Notes under the pieces: model-generated
What the model was told of the DNA's origin: nothing
Seen by the model: the letters and a program-made list of their open reading frames with translations, nothing else
The model's database searches: none
Assembly: GCA_947496215.1 (NCBI GenBank)
Contig: CANMCF010000010.1
Location: 95,246-159,245 of the forward strand
Direction of reading: 5' to 3'
DNA: 64,000 bases
DNA from: an uncultured Bizionia sp.
GTDB taxonomy: Bacteria > Bacteroidota > Bacteroidia > Flavobacteriales > Flavobacteriaceae
Translations under genes and position numbers: made by a program
Part shown: positions 29,371 through 37,060 of the stretch, in pieces
Layout of the letters: each line of letters begins with the position of its first letter
Numbering within the stretch: the stretch's first letter is position 1

Positions 29371-29562
29371 ATGAACCATACAAGTAAAATACCATGCCCC
29401 AATTGTGGAGGAAACATACTATTTGAACCTCAATTGCTAGCACAGGGAGAATCCTTTTATTGCAATACCTGTACCGCTTCCATTGGAATCTCCAACACCA
29501 GTCAAGTACAAGCAAAAAGCGCTATGAATCAGTTTAATAGATTAAAAAAAGAACTCAAATAA
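29371..29562 (+). CDS. Small zinc-ribbon protein
   Basis: This 63-residue protein has two Cys pairs, CPNC (residues 9-12) and CNTC (about 31-34), spaced as in a zinc ribbon. A short helical Lys-rich tail follows (FNRLKKELK). Nothing else identifies it. It starts about 20 bases after the DUF2589 terminator and ends 10 bases before a second DUF2589-like gene, so it probably works with those proteins. A scaffold or nucleic-acid-binding role is possible but unproven. Confidence 0.75.
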   Translation: MNHTSKIPCPNCGGNILFEPQLLAQGESFYCNTCTASIGISNTSQVQAKSAMNQFNRLKKELK

Positions 29563-29572
29563 GATATAAGAT

Positions 29573-30151
29573 ATGATAACTTTTGAAAATTTAATCACGG
29601 CATTTCACGAAGCCGTTTTATCTGCAAATGACACGCTCAAACAAAAAAACGCTTTCATACTTGATGAGTTTTTTGAACAAGGAGATGATGTATTGACGAT
29701 TAAGGACAACCTGCAAAAACTTAAACGTGCCAATAGTAAAAAGGAGATGAACAAGCTTATTGAAGATCTAAATGAACAGGTTGATCAAGAAGCAATTGGG
29801 AAGTTCAATTCCAGCAGTAAGCTTAAGCCCAAAATGGTAACTATTCAATACCCTAGGGAAACAGAGAATGGACATACCACACATGATGTACATGTGCCTT
29901 TAATTTCTTTGGTGCCTGTAAATCAAACGGGTATTGAAGAAGTGAACATTACCTCGGTATTGGAGTTGGCATTGAAAAATGATGAATTAATGGTGTCTTT
30001 TCCCAAAAGAAATGGTGCTAGTAGAAATCAACAAGAAGACAGGCATCTTTCTAAGATTGAAATCAAACTCATTCCGACTACAGAATCGGATGGTTTGAAA
30101 AAAATCATCGAAGGATATGACAAGGTGCTGAGAGCGCAAATACCTGGATAA
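29573..30151 (+). CDS. DUF2589-like protein
   Basis: This 192-residue protein has a helical N-terminus (about 1-85) followed by a beta region with VPLISLVPVNQTGIEEVNIT, which aligns by eye with the VPLLTIIPLNSLAVDNVDIS segment of the gene at 28,620. It is therefore a diverged relative carrying an added helical head. No signal peptide or membrane segment. It sits 10 bases after the zinc-ribbon gene, in an apparent operon. Function unknown. Confidence 0.72.
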   Translation: MITFENLITAFHEAVLSANDTLKQKNAFILDEFFEQGDDVLTIKDNLQKLKRANSKKEMNKLIEDLNEQVDQEAIGKFNSSSKLKPKMVTIQYPRETENGHTTHDVHVPLISLVPVNQTGIEEVNITSVLELALKNDELMVSFPKRNGASRNQQEDRHLSKIEIKLIPTTESDGLKKIIEGYDKVLRAQIPG

Positions 30152-30180
30152 CCTGTTTAAAACTAATAAAAACATATAAA

Positions 30181-30753
30181 ATGAATATTATGCCTGAATC
30201 AAAAGAAATAGTACAAAAAATTAAAGATACTACCGGATTAACTAGTCTTGTTACAGATATTGTAAGCAGTAAACAACCCAGTCTTTCTGCACCACTTTTA
30301 GGTATTGTAGTGACAGGAGCTGTATGGCTAATGACCCATAAAGACCGTAAACAAGCTGATGTATATAAACACAAAACGTGGATAATAACAACAATGCTAG
30401 CCATTGCTTATAGCAGATATGGCGATCGCTATAAAATGGATGTAAGAAGCATTGATTCTCAAATTAATTCTATTGCTCAGCATATGGCTCGTAAAAATGA
30501 GTTTACTCGTGAAGAGGTTGCAGGAATTTATGAAAAAATAAAAGAGCTGGAAACATCAGCTGTAAGTAAAATCTCTGAAAGTAATGATAATTGTGATCAT
30601 TGTGGTCAACAACACGATGAATACAACACAGATGGATGCCCTGCCTATTGTGATGATGATGAAATAAAAGAAAATAAAAGAAGACTCCTAGAAATCAAAG
30701 CTGTAGGCTATGATGGAAACGTCTACCTAGCAAATTTGTGGGCTCAGAGGTAG
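30181..30753 (+). CDS. Hypothetical membrane protein with Cys-rich tail
   Basis: I do not recognise this 190-residue protein. A hydrophobic segment at about residues 38-56 (SAPLLGIVVTGAVWLMT) and a second weaker one (WIITTMLAIAYS) suggest one or two membrane passes. The C-terminal part has a cluster, CDHCGQQHDEYNTDGCPAYC, that could bind a metal. An alternative start is ATG 30,190. It lies between the DUF2589-like genes and the lysis genes, all on the plus strand. Confidence 0.65.
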   Translation: MNIMPESKEIVQKIKDTTGLTSLVTDIVSSKQPSLSAPLLGIVVTGAVWLMTHKDRKQADVYKHKTWIITTMLAIAYSRYGDRYKMDVRSIDSQINSIAQHMARKNEFTREEVAGIYEKIKELETSAVSKISESNDNCDHCGQQHDEYNTDGCPAYCDDDEIKENKRRLLEIKAVGYDGNVYLANLWAQR

Positions 30754-30872
30754 ATGTCAAATTTTACAAGCCAATTGTTAAAAGCAATTGAATCTATCTT
30801 GAGTAAGACATAAGTATTGAAGATCAATGTTCTGCTTATCAATCAATTATTTTGACAAAATCAAAACAACTT

Positions 30873-31301
30873 ATGGAAATCATAGAAAAAGCACTAATGC
30901 AATACGGCGTTAGAGAAATAGTAGGTCGTAAAGACCACCCACAAATCCTTGCCTATTTTAATGCGCTGGGATATGACGGGGCAAAACTACATGACGAAAC
31001 GGCCTGGTGCAGTGTCTTTGTAAACTGGGTAGCCAAAGAATGTGGCTATTCCCATTCGGGACAACTTACTGCCCGTAGTTGGCTTACCGAAGGGGTAACC
31101 GCCAAGAATCCTGATCTTGGGGATGTAGTTGTATTATGGCGTGAATCTCCAAATAGTTGGAAAGGTCACGTGGGTTTCTACATCAAAGAAAGTAAGAACC
31201 ACGTGTATCTGCTAGGTGGTAATCAAAACAATAGGGTATGCATACAACCGTACCCGAAAAACAGAATATTGGACTATAGAAAACTTATAAAGAATGGATA
31301 A
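30873..31301 (+). CDS. TIGR02594-like peptidoglycan hydrolase (endolysin candidate)
   Basis: Starting at ATG 30,873 (a TTG at 30,852 is an alternative), the 142-residue protein has the NlpC/P60/CHAP-like layout of the TIGR02594 family. The catalytic Cys lies in ETAWCSVFVNW (Cys46), and the His in WKGHVGFYI (His99), followed by LLGGNQNN. There is no signal peptide, so it needs a holin to reach the cell wall, as classical endolysins do. The holin gene overlaps its 3' end by 8 bases. This pairing supports a lysis role. Confidence 0.85.
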   Translation: MEIIEKALMQYGVREIVGRKDHPQILAYFNALGYDGAKLHDETAWCSVFVNWVAKECGYSHSGQLTARSWLTEGVTAKNPDLGDVVVLWRESPNSWKGHVGFYIKESKNHVYLLGGNQNNRVCIQPYPKNRILDYRKLIKNG

Positions 31302-31704
31302 GATAACACAAAGCTCCTTTTGGCTACTGGCGCTGTTGGCGCCGGTGCAGGCCGTAATGATCACCATTGTTTTTCTGATCGTGGTCGATTTCATAACAGG
31401 ATTGTATGCTTCCTACAAAGATAAAATACCTATAAGTAGTGAGCGTATTGCCCATACGATATCCAAGTTCTTCATCTATAATCTCGTCATATTGGCATCC
31501 TATTTTTTAGAAAAACACATTGTAAATGAAGTTCCTTTCTTGAAAATCATTGCAGGTTTCATAGCCATCACGGAGATAAAATCCATTCTGGAGAATTTTA
31601 ATAGAATCTACGGAGTCAATGTATTTAAAGCTTTGATGAATGTACTGAAAAAGGGAGGCGTTTCCAATGTTGTAGATGATCTAATGGATAAAAAGAAAAA
31701 ATAA
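31294..31704 (+). CDS. Phage holin family protein
   Basis: This 136-residue protein is of the phage_holin_4 type. The first membrane segment (VQAVMITIVFLIVVDFITGL) holds the VDFITGLYASYK motif, followed by SERIAHTISKFFIYNLVIL and PFLKIIAGFIAITEIKSIL. The C-terminus is Lys-rich. Holins open the inner membrane at a set time so that the endolysin can act. It overlaps the hydrolase gene by 8 bases, a strong sign of coupled expression. Confidence 0.88.
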   Translation: MDKITQSSFWLLALLAPVQAVMITIVFLIVVDFITGLYASYKDKIPISSERIAHTISKFFIYNLVILASYFLEKHIVNEVPFLKIIAGFIAITEIKSILENFNRIYGVNVFKALMNVLKKGGVSNVVDDLMDKKKK

Positions 31705-32004
31705 GGCATACTTCATTTCAATAAGGAGGCCCCATGTGCATTAAAGAATTATGATTAATGAAGCATTCAATTACATAAAGAACGCAATGCAATTTTATGA
31801 TCTTTGGAGGGAAACAAGATGATTGATGAAATCATTGGCCACAAATGCTGGCCATCTTGAATTGTCATTGGGAATCATCAGTCTTATCGAGTGCTTCGCT
31901 TTTTCGGCAAGGTGTATCCAGATATCTATAAAAAAAGGCTACGCTCAAGCGTAATTTCTTAGACAAATCTTAATTGAACACCAACAACAATAATAATAAA
32001 ACAG
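31705..32004. other. Intergenic region between holin and spanin-like pair
   Basis: Three hundred bases without a convincing ORF. A short palindrome (TACGCT, two bases, AGCGTA) near 31,937-31,950 lies close upstream of the spanin-like pair. It is not followed by a clean T run, so I do not call it a terminator. Confidence 0.4.
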
Positions 32005-32358
32005 ATGAAATATCAGATATCGATACTGCCAATTACAATAGTCGTATTCATGGCAGTAGCACTTTTTTGGATGACATTCCATGAAGGAGAAGGGTCGGAT
32101 CAAATACGACAAATGGAAATCGAAGAACTAAAATGGGAGCAAGAAAAACTCCTTAATGCTAATGATAGTATGGATAGTATTATCCATGCCTTAAAAACCA
32201 AAGCAGATAGTCTAACCTCCTTGATTGGCAAAGATCAAACTAGGATAATACAATTAAAAGCAAGAAAATATGAAAAAATTAGTAGGATTGATAAGTTTGC
32301 TGATGATGAGCTTTATTGGTTTTTCACAGGATTTGACACCGAAATTGAAGAAAATTGA
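32005..32358 (+). CDS. Membrane-anchored coiled-coil protein (Rz/i-spanin-like candidate)
   Basis: This 117-residue protein has an N-terminal membrane segment (about 5-23, ISILPITIVVFMAVALFW) without a cleavage site. A charged coiled coil follows (about 31-90) and a short end (DELYWFFTGFD). This is the layout of an inner-membrane spanin (Rz): a short N-in anchor and a periplasmic coiled coil. It overlaps the next gene by 89 bases in a different frame, as Rz and Rz1 often do. Position after hydrolase and holin supports the idea; there is no direct sequence proof. Confidence 0.68.
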   Translation: MKYQISILPITIVVFMAVALFWMTFHEGEGSDQIRQMEIEELKWEQEKLLNANDSMDSIIHALKTKADSLTSLIGKDQTRIIQLKARKYEKISRIDKFADDELYWFFTGFDTEIEEN

Positions 32359-32689
32359 CCAGAAGACACATTATTGTTTTACCATAACACAATCCAAAGC
32401 GATAGCTGAAGTATTGGCAGAGGAGAAATACAATGATTCTATAGTAGGTCATCTATCTAAGATAAATATGAGGTTATGGGTATTGACGCAGAAAAAAGAT
32501 AGTGTGATTCTTTTTCAGAATGACAAATTGAACAATTATGCAAGAGTGGTAGATAATCAAGATGAAGCCATTGTACTGTTTAAACAAAGTCTGCATCTAA
32601 AAGAAAGACAAATTAAGAGAAACAAACGATATCGATTATTGTTGTTAATCAGTTCTTTAGCTCTTGGTGTGTTGGCTATTGGTAAATGA
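32270..32689 (+). CDS. Signal-peptide protein with C-terminal membrane segment, overlapping partner of the Rz-like gene
   Basis: This 139-residue protein starts with a signal peptide (MKKLVGLISLLMMSFIGFSQ), has a charged helical middle, and ends with a membrane segment (YRLLLLISSLALGVLAIG). It lacks a lipobox Cys, so it is not a standard Rz1 lipoprotein. A C-terminal anchor with the body in the periplasm would let it bridge the envelope in a way like u-spanins. Its first 89 bases are embedded in the 3' end of the Rz-like gene. It is a spanin-partner candidate, and the family is unrecognised. Confidence 0.66.
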   Translation: MKKLVGLISLLMMSFIGFSQDLTPKLKKIDQKTHYCFTITQSKAIAEVLAEEKYNDSIVGHLSKINMRLWVLTQKKDSVILFQNDKLNNYARVVDNQDEAIVLFKQSLHLKERQIKRNKRYRLLLLISSLALGVLAIGK

Positions 32690-33194
32690 TGTCAAATGGC
32701 TAAAGGATTTTAAATTCCTTGTGTTTTCCTATATTATTTGTAGGGTATTCAAGTAGCCGCTTGTTTTTATATTGAGTTTTGTAAAAGAACATCCCCTAAT
32801 GTTTTTTAGAAGACCGTCGAGCCACCTAGAACCAAACATTGTATAACATAAGAATGACTGTCAATGTTATGAACAAACGAAAGATCATTTTCGATCGGAT
32901 GTTAATAGTAAATGAACATATCAGTCAAAGGCAACATATATCTGTAGTCATTTTTATAAGGTATCTGGAGAGGCGTTCAATAGTTTTACCTAGCGAAATG
33001 AAGAACCTATTTGGTGTAATCCTTTTCCTATGTTACATTCTGATTTTGATTTTTTTTAGAAATGAAGCTATGGTCATAGTATTTGAAAAAACTTCAAATT
33101 AGGATACGAAATCTTAAGTTTTCGCTTAAAAAAAACTAATTGGACTTAACTTTGAAAACCTGAATCCTCATTAACCTACCTAAAATACACCCCT
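32690..33194. other. Long intergenic region upstream of histidine kinase
   Basis: About 500 AT-rich bases. It contains one doubtful small ORF (listed separately) and, near the 3' end, a TAACTTTG element at 33,147-33,154 that matches the Bacteroidota -7 box. I found no TTTG at the right distance upstream of it. Confidence 0.4.
32854..33102 (+). CDS. Doubtful small membrane ORF
   Basis: This 82-residue ORF (ATG 32,854; a TTG five codons earlier is possible) has one hydrophobic stretch near its end (FGVILFLCYILILIFF). It matches nothing I know. The region is AT-rich and otherwise empty, so chance is a real possibility. Confidence 0.25.
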   Translation: MTVNVMNKRKIIFDRMLIVNEHISQRQHISVVIFIRYLERRSIVLPSEMKNLFGVILFLCYILILIFFRNEAMVIVFEKTSN

Positions 33195-34631
33195 TTGCTT
33201 AAAATATCGCTTTTCACTAGTATGATTGGCATCCTATTACAATTGTATGCAATTGACTGCATAGATGTAAAGGATACTCCTCAAGTAACACAAAGTCCAT
33301 TTATGATCTGCAATAAAGGATTGCAAAACAGGCGAATACCCTTTACGCTTGTTCAAGACTTTTTTAAATATGTGACAGCAGAGCATAATCACTGCGTAAC
33401 GAAAAGAAAAAATGATCTTAATACAAAAGAGCAAACCTTTCTTGAAAATGAATCAACAAACCACATTCAGAAAGAAGCATCAGACATGGCAAAAGCTTTT
33501 CCTTTTTTTAAGAAAGGATCTCTACCAGAATCCTTATCCAATCTGTTAAGAAAACGGTCTTTGTGTAATGATGGAATACTTGGTAATGAGTGTATGGACC
33601 AAATTCACATTGAAAAGAACAGTCTTGAAAAAGAGATACTATTGTTATCCACCTACCCGCCTATTATGTTTTCAATGAAAAACCAGAAAAACATTGGAGG
33701 TTGTCATAGGCAGCTGATATTGGAGCAGAAAAAAATGAAGTTTGCAAAAAGAAATGCTCAAATTAATCTACTGGAAAAACCTTATCAGGCACATGAAATG
33801 CGATTAAAATCGCAAGATGTTCATCAAGAGCGACTTGTGGCGAGTAATGTGATGTTGTTGGCAGCCTTATGTATGGTCATACTATTTTATACAATTGCAT
33901 TGTCAAAGAAAAAAAGTATCCGGGCTGAGAATATGGAGTTGAACAATCTTAACACACTAAAAGACGAATTGTTATCCGTTTTGGCACATGATTTAAGATC
34001 TCACACACATCATCTCATCGAAGTAACAGATCAGATGAAAATGAAACTACAGGAAAGTGATGCAGGCAAATTAAGAGAGCTCATTCGTGTAGGGAATAGC
34101 GCAGCAAACAAAACATATGTATTACTTGACAATGTGTTGCACTGGATCATGCTTAATGACAAGAATGTGTTTTTTCAAAAAGAAAACATCGATTTATCTT
34201 CTTTGTTGGAACAGGTTACACCAATCTTTTCATCCATTTTGGAGATGAAACAGATCCAATTCGAAATAGAAGTACTGGAACAAGCATATATATATGGGGA
34301 TGTGAATTCTTTAAAGGTTGTATTGCGAAATCTAATTGACAACGCCATAAAGTTCACGCCAAATCATGGGGAAATAAAGATCAATGTTACACAATGCCGC
34401 AGGTATGCCAATTTGTCGATAATAGATACAGGTATGGGTATGGATGATAGTATTCTCCAAAGAGTACGTAATTCAATGATTGAAAACGAAACCGATACCA
34501 TTGGAAAAAAAAGTACAGGTCTAGGGTTGAGACTATGTTTTTCTTTTGTTAAGAGAAATGGTGGAGCCATAAAAATCGAAAGCAAGAGAAATGTTGGAAC
34601 TGGGGTTTTTGTGAAACTACCTAAATCATAA
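33195..34631 (+). CDS. Sensor histidine kinase with altered H-box
   Basis: The 478-residue protein begins at TTG 33,195, which gives a good signal segment (LKISLFTSMIGILLQLYAID); ATG 33,222 is the alternative. The periplasmic or sensor part is unrecognised and contains several Cys residues. A membrane segment follows at about 215-235 (MLLAALCMVILFYTIAL). The H-box is LAHDLRSHTHHL (His265); the usual Pro after RS is replaced by His-Thr. ATP-binding boxes are intact: LRNLIDNAIKF, DTGMGMD, STGLGLRL. It forms a pair with the LytTR regulator 10 bases downstream. Confidence 0.85.
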   Translation: MLKISLFTSMIGILLQLYAIDCIDVKDTPQVTQSPFMICNKGLQNRRIPFTLVQDFFKYVTAEHNHCVTKRKNDLNTKEQTFLENESTNHIQKEASDMAKAFPFFKKGSLPESLSNLLRKRSLCNDGILGNECMDQIHIEKNSLEKEILLLSTYPPIMFSMKNQKNIGGCHRQLILEQKKMKFAKRNAQINLLEKPYQAHEMRLKSQDVHQERLVASNVMLLAALCMVILFYTIALSKKKSIRAENMELNNLNTLKDELLSVLAHDLRSHTHHLIEVTDQMKMKLQESDAGKLRELIRVGNSAANKTYVLLDNVLHWIMLNDKNVFFQKENIDLSSLLEQVTPIFSSILEMKQIQFEIEVLEQAYIYGDVNSLKVVLRNLIDNAIKFTPNHGEIKINVTQCRRYANLSIIDTGMGMDDSILQRVRNSMIENETDTIGKKSTGLGLRLCFSFVKRNGGAIKIESKRNVGTGVFVKLPKS

Positions 34632-34641
34632 TGCTCCAACC

Positions 34642-35382
34642 ATGCAAAAGATTAACGTGTTGATCATTGAAGATGATGAGTTTGAAGCGACTACCCTAAG
34701 GGAACATTTGGAACAGAATCGTTATAAGGTAATAGCTGTTGCCACAAACCTAAAACAGGCTGTAGCTCTTTATTATAATGAAGATATTGATGTTGTGATC
34801 ATAGATATCTTCCTGAATGGACACCCGGAGGGGATTGCCTTTGCAAATGCCATTAATAGAAATAAAAATACACTTAAACCTTTTGTTTTTTTAACAGGTC
34901 ATATGGAAAGGGAAATTTTTGAAAAGGCAAAAATAGAACAGCCATTCAGTTTTTTGCTAAAACCTTTTAACAAATTGGAGATTTTGTATGCAATCGAACT
35001 GGCATTGGAGAAGTTTTTGAACAATTCAGAATGGTTGGAAAGAAGAAACAATGCCGTCGATGATGCTTTTTTCATTAAAAAAAATGGCGTGTTTCACAAA
35101 ATACGCCTTTATGACATCTCGTGTATAGAAGTCGAAGGAAGATACTCAAAGATAAGGGCAGATAACAATATCTTCCTATTGGAGCATACACTTATCGATC
35201 TGCAAAAGCGATTGCCTAAATCCATGTTTATTCGTACACATCGAAATTACATTGTAAACATGAAGAAAGTAAAAGAGATACATTACAATGATAATTTAAT
35301 CATTTTGGAAGACAATGCAAAAGCACTTTTAGGTAGGAGTTACAAGAAGGGGTTTATGCATGGTTACCCTATGTTGAGTTGA
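34642..35382 (+). CDS. LytTR-family response regulator
   Basis: This 246-residue regulator has a receiver domain with the acidic pair D11/D12, phosphoacceptor Asp55 (VVIIDIFLNG) and Lys107 (LLKPFN). A C-terminal LytTR DNA-binding domain follows (about 145-240; IRLYDISCIEVEGRYSKI, SMFIRTHRNYIVNMKKVKEI). It is surely the partner of the kinase just upstream. Being next to the lysis cassette makes it a candidate controller of eCIS release, though nothing in the sequence proves this. Confidence 0.92.
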   Translation: MQKINVLIIEDDEFEATTLREHLEQNRYKVIAVATNLKQAVALYYNEDIDVVIIDIFLNGHPEGIAFANAINRNKNTLKPFVFLTGHMEREIFEKAKIEQPFSFLLKPFNKLEILYAIELALEKFLNNSEWLERRNNAVDDAFFIKKNGVFHKIRLYDISCIEVEGRYSKIRADNNIFLLEHTLIDLQKRLPKSMFIRTHRNYIVNMKKVKEIHYNDNLIILEDNAKALLGRSYKKGFMHGYPMLS

Positions 35383-35447
35383 TGTGATTACATACAAGTT
35401 GTACGAGGATTCTTCATTGCTATTGGCCTTGATCTTGCATCAAGATT

Positions 35448-35525
35448 AGAAAGTGACAAAGAGAAATTTGGATTTTGGCATAAGTATTTTGTTTCGGAAA
35501 AAGTTAAGGAAGAAAGAACCAAACC
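35448..35525 (+). repeat. Displaced fragment of ABC permease gene
   Basis: Seventy-eight bases resemble 39,438-39,515 in the second ABC permease gene (about six mismatches). The reading frame keeps SDKEKFGFWHKYF-like residues but opens into unrelated sequence on both sides. Confidence 0.85.
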
Positions 35526-35552
35526 ATAAACAAGGAAGTAATAGGTATCAAT

Positions 35553-35627
35553 GGAAAGACATTGAATTGAAAATATTGAGTACAAGTGTTGTTGCTTTAA
35601 TCGCAAGATGGTATTCACTCAATGGAA
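35553..35627 (+). repeat. Repeat copy B: displaced fragment of AAA+ gene end
   Basis: This copy includes the stop codon of the ATPase frame (KTLN then TGA) but no upstream coding sequence. It differs from copy A by four transitions and one added T. Confidence 0.85.
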
Positions 35628-35871
35628 TGGTCAGTTCCCTAACGCAAGTCAATATGATGCTAGAAGGAAAGTACAATTGCAATTGGAAGGAATAATCTTA
35701 TGTTAAGAATTCCTTAAAAGCGTTTATCCAGAAAATAATCTGCTTCACTAGGAGTTTAAAATGCTTGAAGCTTCTTTCAAGTCTTTGTCTTTGAGACTCT
35801 CAGCTAAAATTTCAACAAAAAATAGCTAAGCACCTTCGAAATTATATTTTTAGTTAAAACCTTTATTAAAA

Positions 35872-36216
35872 GTGTCTTATAATAAGATTTTTATTAATAT
35901 TGTTAATCAAATTTTCTGTTTGAAAAATTATAGTAGACATATTGCTTTGTTTTTTCTGATATTCTTTATCAGCATAAAACTGGTTGGACTACATTCTCTA
36001 AAGCATTTTGAAGAAAGTGATCACAAGAATGATTGTGATATTTGTGAATATGCTCTAACTTCAAACAAAGTCCCTTCAATAGTTGATGAACCTGTTGGAG
36101 TAGAGGCATTTGTTATTCACAATCATGGCAAGCCGTTATTTAGTAGGTATTCTTATGATTTTACACAAAACCATATTGATAGTTGCTTTTTTGGTAGGCC
36201 TCCACCAACTGTATAA
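35872..36216 (+). CDS. Small membrane-anchored His/Cys protein
   Basis: This 114-residue ORF begins with GTG (35,872; no ATG fits). One membrane segment (about 24-42, IALFFLIFFISIKLVGL) is followed by HSLKHFEESDHKNDCDICEY, a His- and Cys-rich stretch that could bind a metal, and a tail ending FFGRPPPTV. Proteins of this layout often precede transporter or TonB genes in Bacteroidota. An ABC exporter operon begins 124 bases downstream. Function not recognised. Confidence 0.6.
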   Translation: MSYNKIFINIVNQIFCLKNYSRHIALFFLIFFISIKLVGLHSLKHFEESDHKNDCDICEYALTSNKVPSIVDEPVGVEAFVIHNHGKPLFSRYSYDFTQNHIDSCFFGRPPPTV

Positions 36217-36340
36217 ATTCCAATTATAAATTATTTAAAATACGAACATCAAGAATTTTACTTTTGATGTGCGTGTGCTTTTGTGTGGCTTATTTGCCAT
36301 TGACAACTTTATTAATTAGTAAACTATCAATTTTAACATT

Positions 36341-37060
36341 ATGATAACTACAAAAAACATCATCAAGAAATATGGTGACTTTACAGCTGTAAACAATCTT
36401 TCTTTTGATGTGAAAGCGGGAGAAATTCTATGTCTTTTAGGGGCTAATGGAGCAGGAAAATCAACAACTATAAATATACTGTTGAATTTTGTTAACCCAA
36501 CATCGGGCATTGCTGAAATAAATGGGTTCAGTGTTGTTGAAAACCCTATTGAAACGAAAAAGGACCTAACCTATATTCCTGAAAATCTGATGCTCTATCC
36601 AATACTTAGTGCAATGGAGAATCTAGATTATTTCACTAAATTATCTGGTAATAAATTTAATGCAAGCGAACTGAAGTCATTTTTAAATGAAGCTGGACTA
36701 CAAGAAGAAGCCCATGAAAACCGTGTAAAAACTTTCTCGAAGGGAATGCGTCAAAAAGTGGGAATTGCATTGGCCATAGCAAAAAAATCAAAAGTATTGT
36801 TGTTAGATGAACCAACCTCTGGACTAGATCCGAAATCGAGTAACGAATTCATGGAATTGCTTGCTAAAATGAAAAATGATGGGGTAGCAATTTTAATGGC
36901 AACACATGATTTGTTTAGAGCTAAGGAAATAAGTACTCACATAGGGATTATGCGCTCTGGAAGCCTAGAGAATTACTCCAACTCATCAAATCTTTCTTTA
37001 AAGGAACTAGAAACGATTTATCTTGATATCATGAACTTTAAAAATGTTAGTTTAAAATGA
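36341..37060 (+). CDS. ABC transporter ATP-binding protein
   Basis: This 239-residue ATPase has Walker A GANGAGKST (34-42), the signature FSKGMRQKV, Walker B LLLDEPTSGLDP and the switch His in MATHDLF. It is of the ABC-2 exporter type. The stop overlaps the permease start by 4 bases. Substrate cannot be told from sequence; the small His/Cys protein upstream hints at a metal or peptide link, which is only a guess. Confidence 0.93.
   Translation: MITTKNIIKKYGDFTAVNNLSFDVKAGEILCLLGANGAGKSTTINILLNFVNPTSGIAEINGFSVVENPIETKKDLTYIPENLMLYPILSAMENLDYFTKLSGNKFNASELKSFLNEAGLQEEAHENRVKTFSKGMRQKVGIALAIAKKSKVLLLDEPTSGLDPKSSNEFMELLAKMKNDGVAILMATHDLFRAKEISTHIGIMRSGSLENYSNSSNLSLKELETIYLDIMNFKNVSLK

Larger units (their letters stand above)
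35383..35871. other. Mosaic intergenic region built from gene fragments
   Basis: No intact gene is supported. Bases 35,448-35,525 match 39,438-39,515 inside the ABC permease gene (about 72 of 78 bases alike). Bases 35,529-35,544 match 16 of 16 bases at 40,663-40,678 in the thioredoxin-TPR gene. Bases 35,553-35,627 match 27,663-27,736 at the end of the AAA+ gene (about 93 percent, differences all transitions plus one indel). An 80-residue ORF crossing these joins (35,453-35,695) is chimeric and I do not call it. The remaining 170 bases are AT-rich with no clear signal. Confidence 0.7.

Noticed and set aside
1..32700. Prophage interpretation of the tail-like and lysis genes
   Set aside because: No capsid, portal, terminase, integrase or replication genes are visible. 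DUF4157 payloads, the AAA+ ATPase and the CIS tape-measure family point to an eCIS. Genes upstream of the window could still change this view.
33147..33154. Promoter for the first histidine kinase
   Set aside because: The -7 box fits, but no TTTG lies 17-20 bases upstream.
35453..35695. 80-residue ORF as a gene
   Set aside because: It runs across the joins of fragments from other genes, in frames unrelated to them; it is a by-product of the mosaic.
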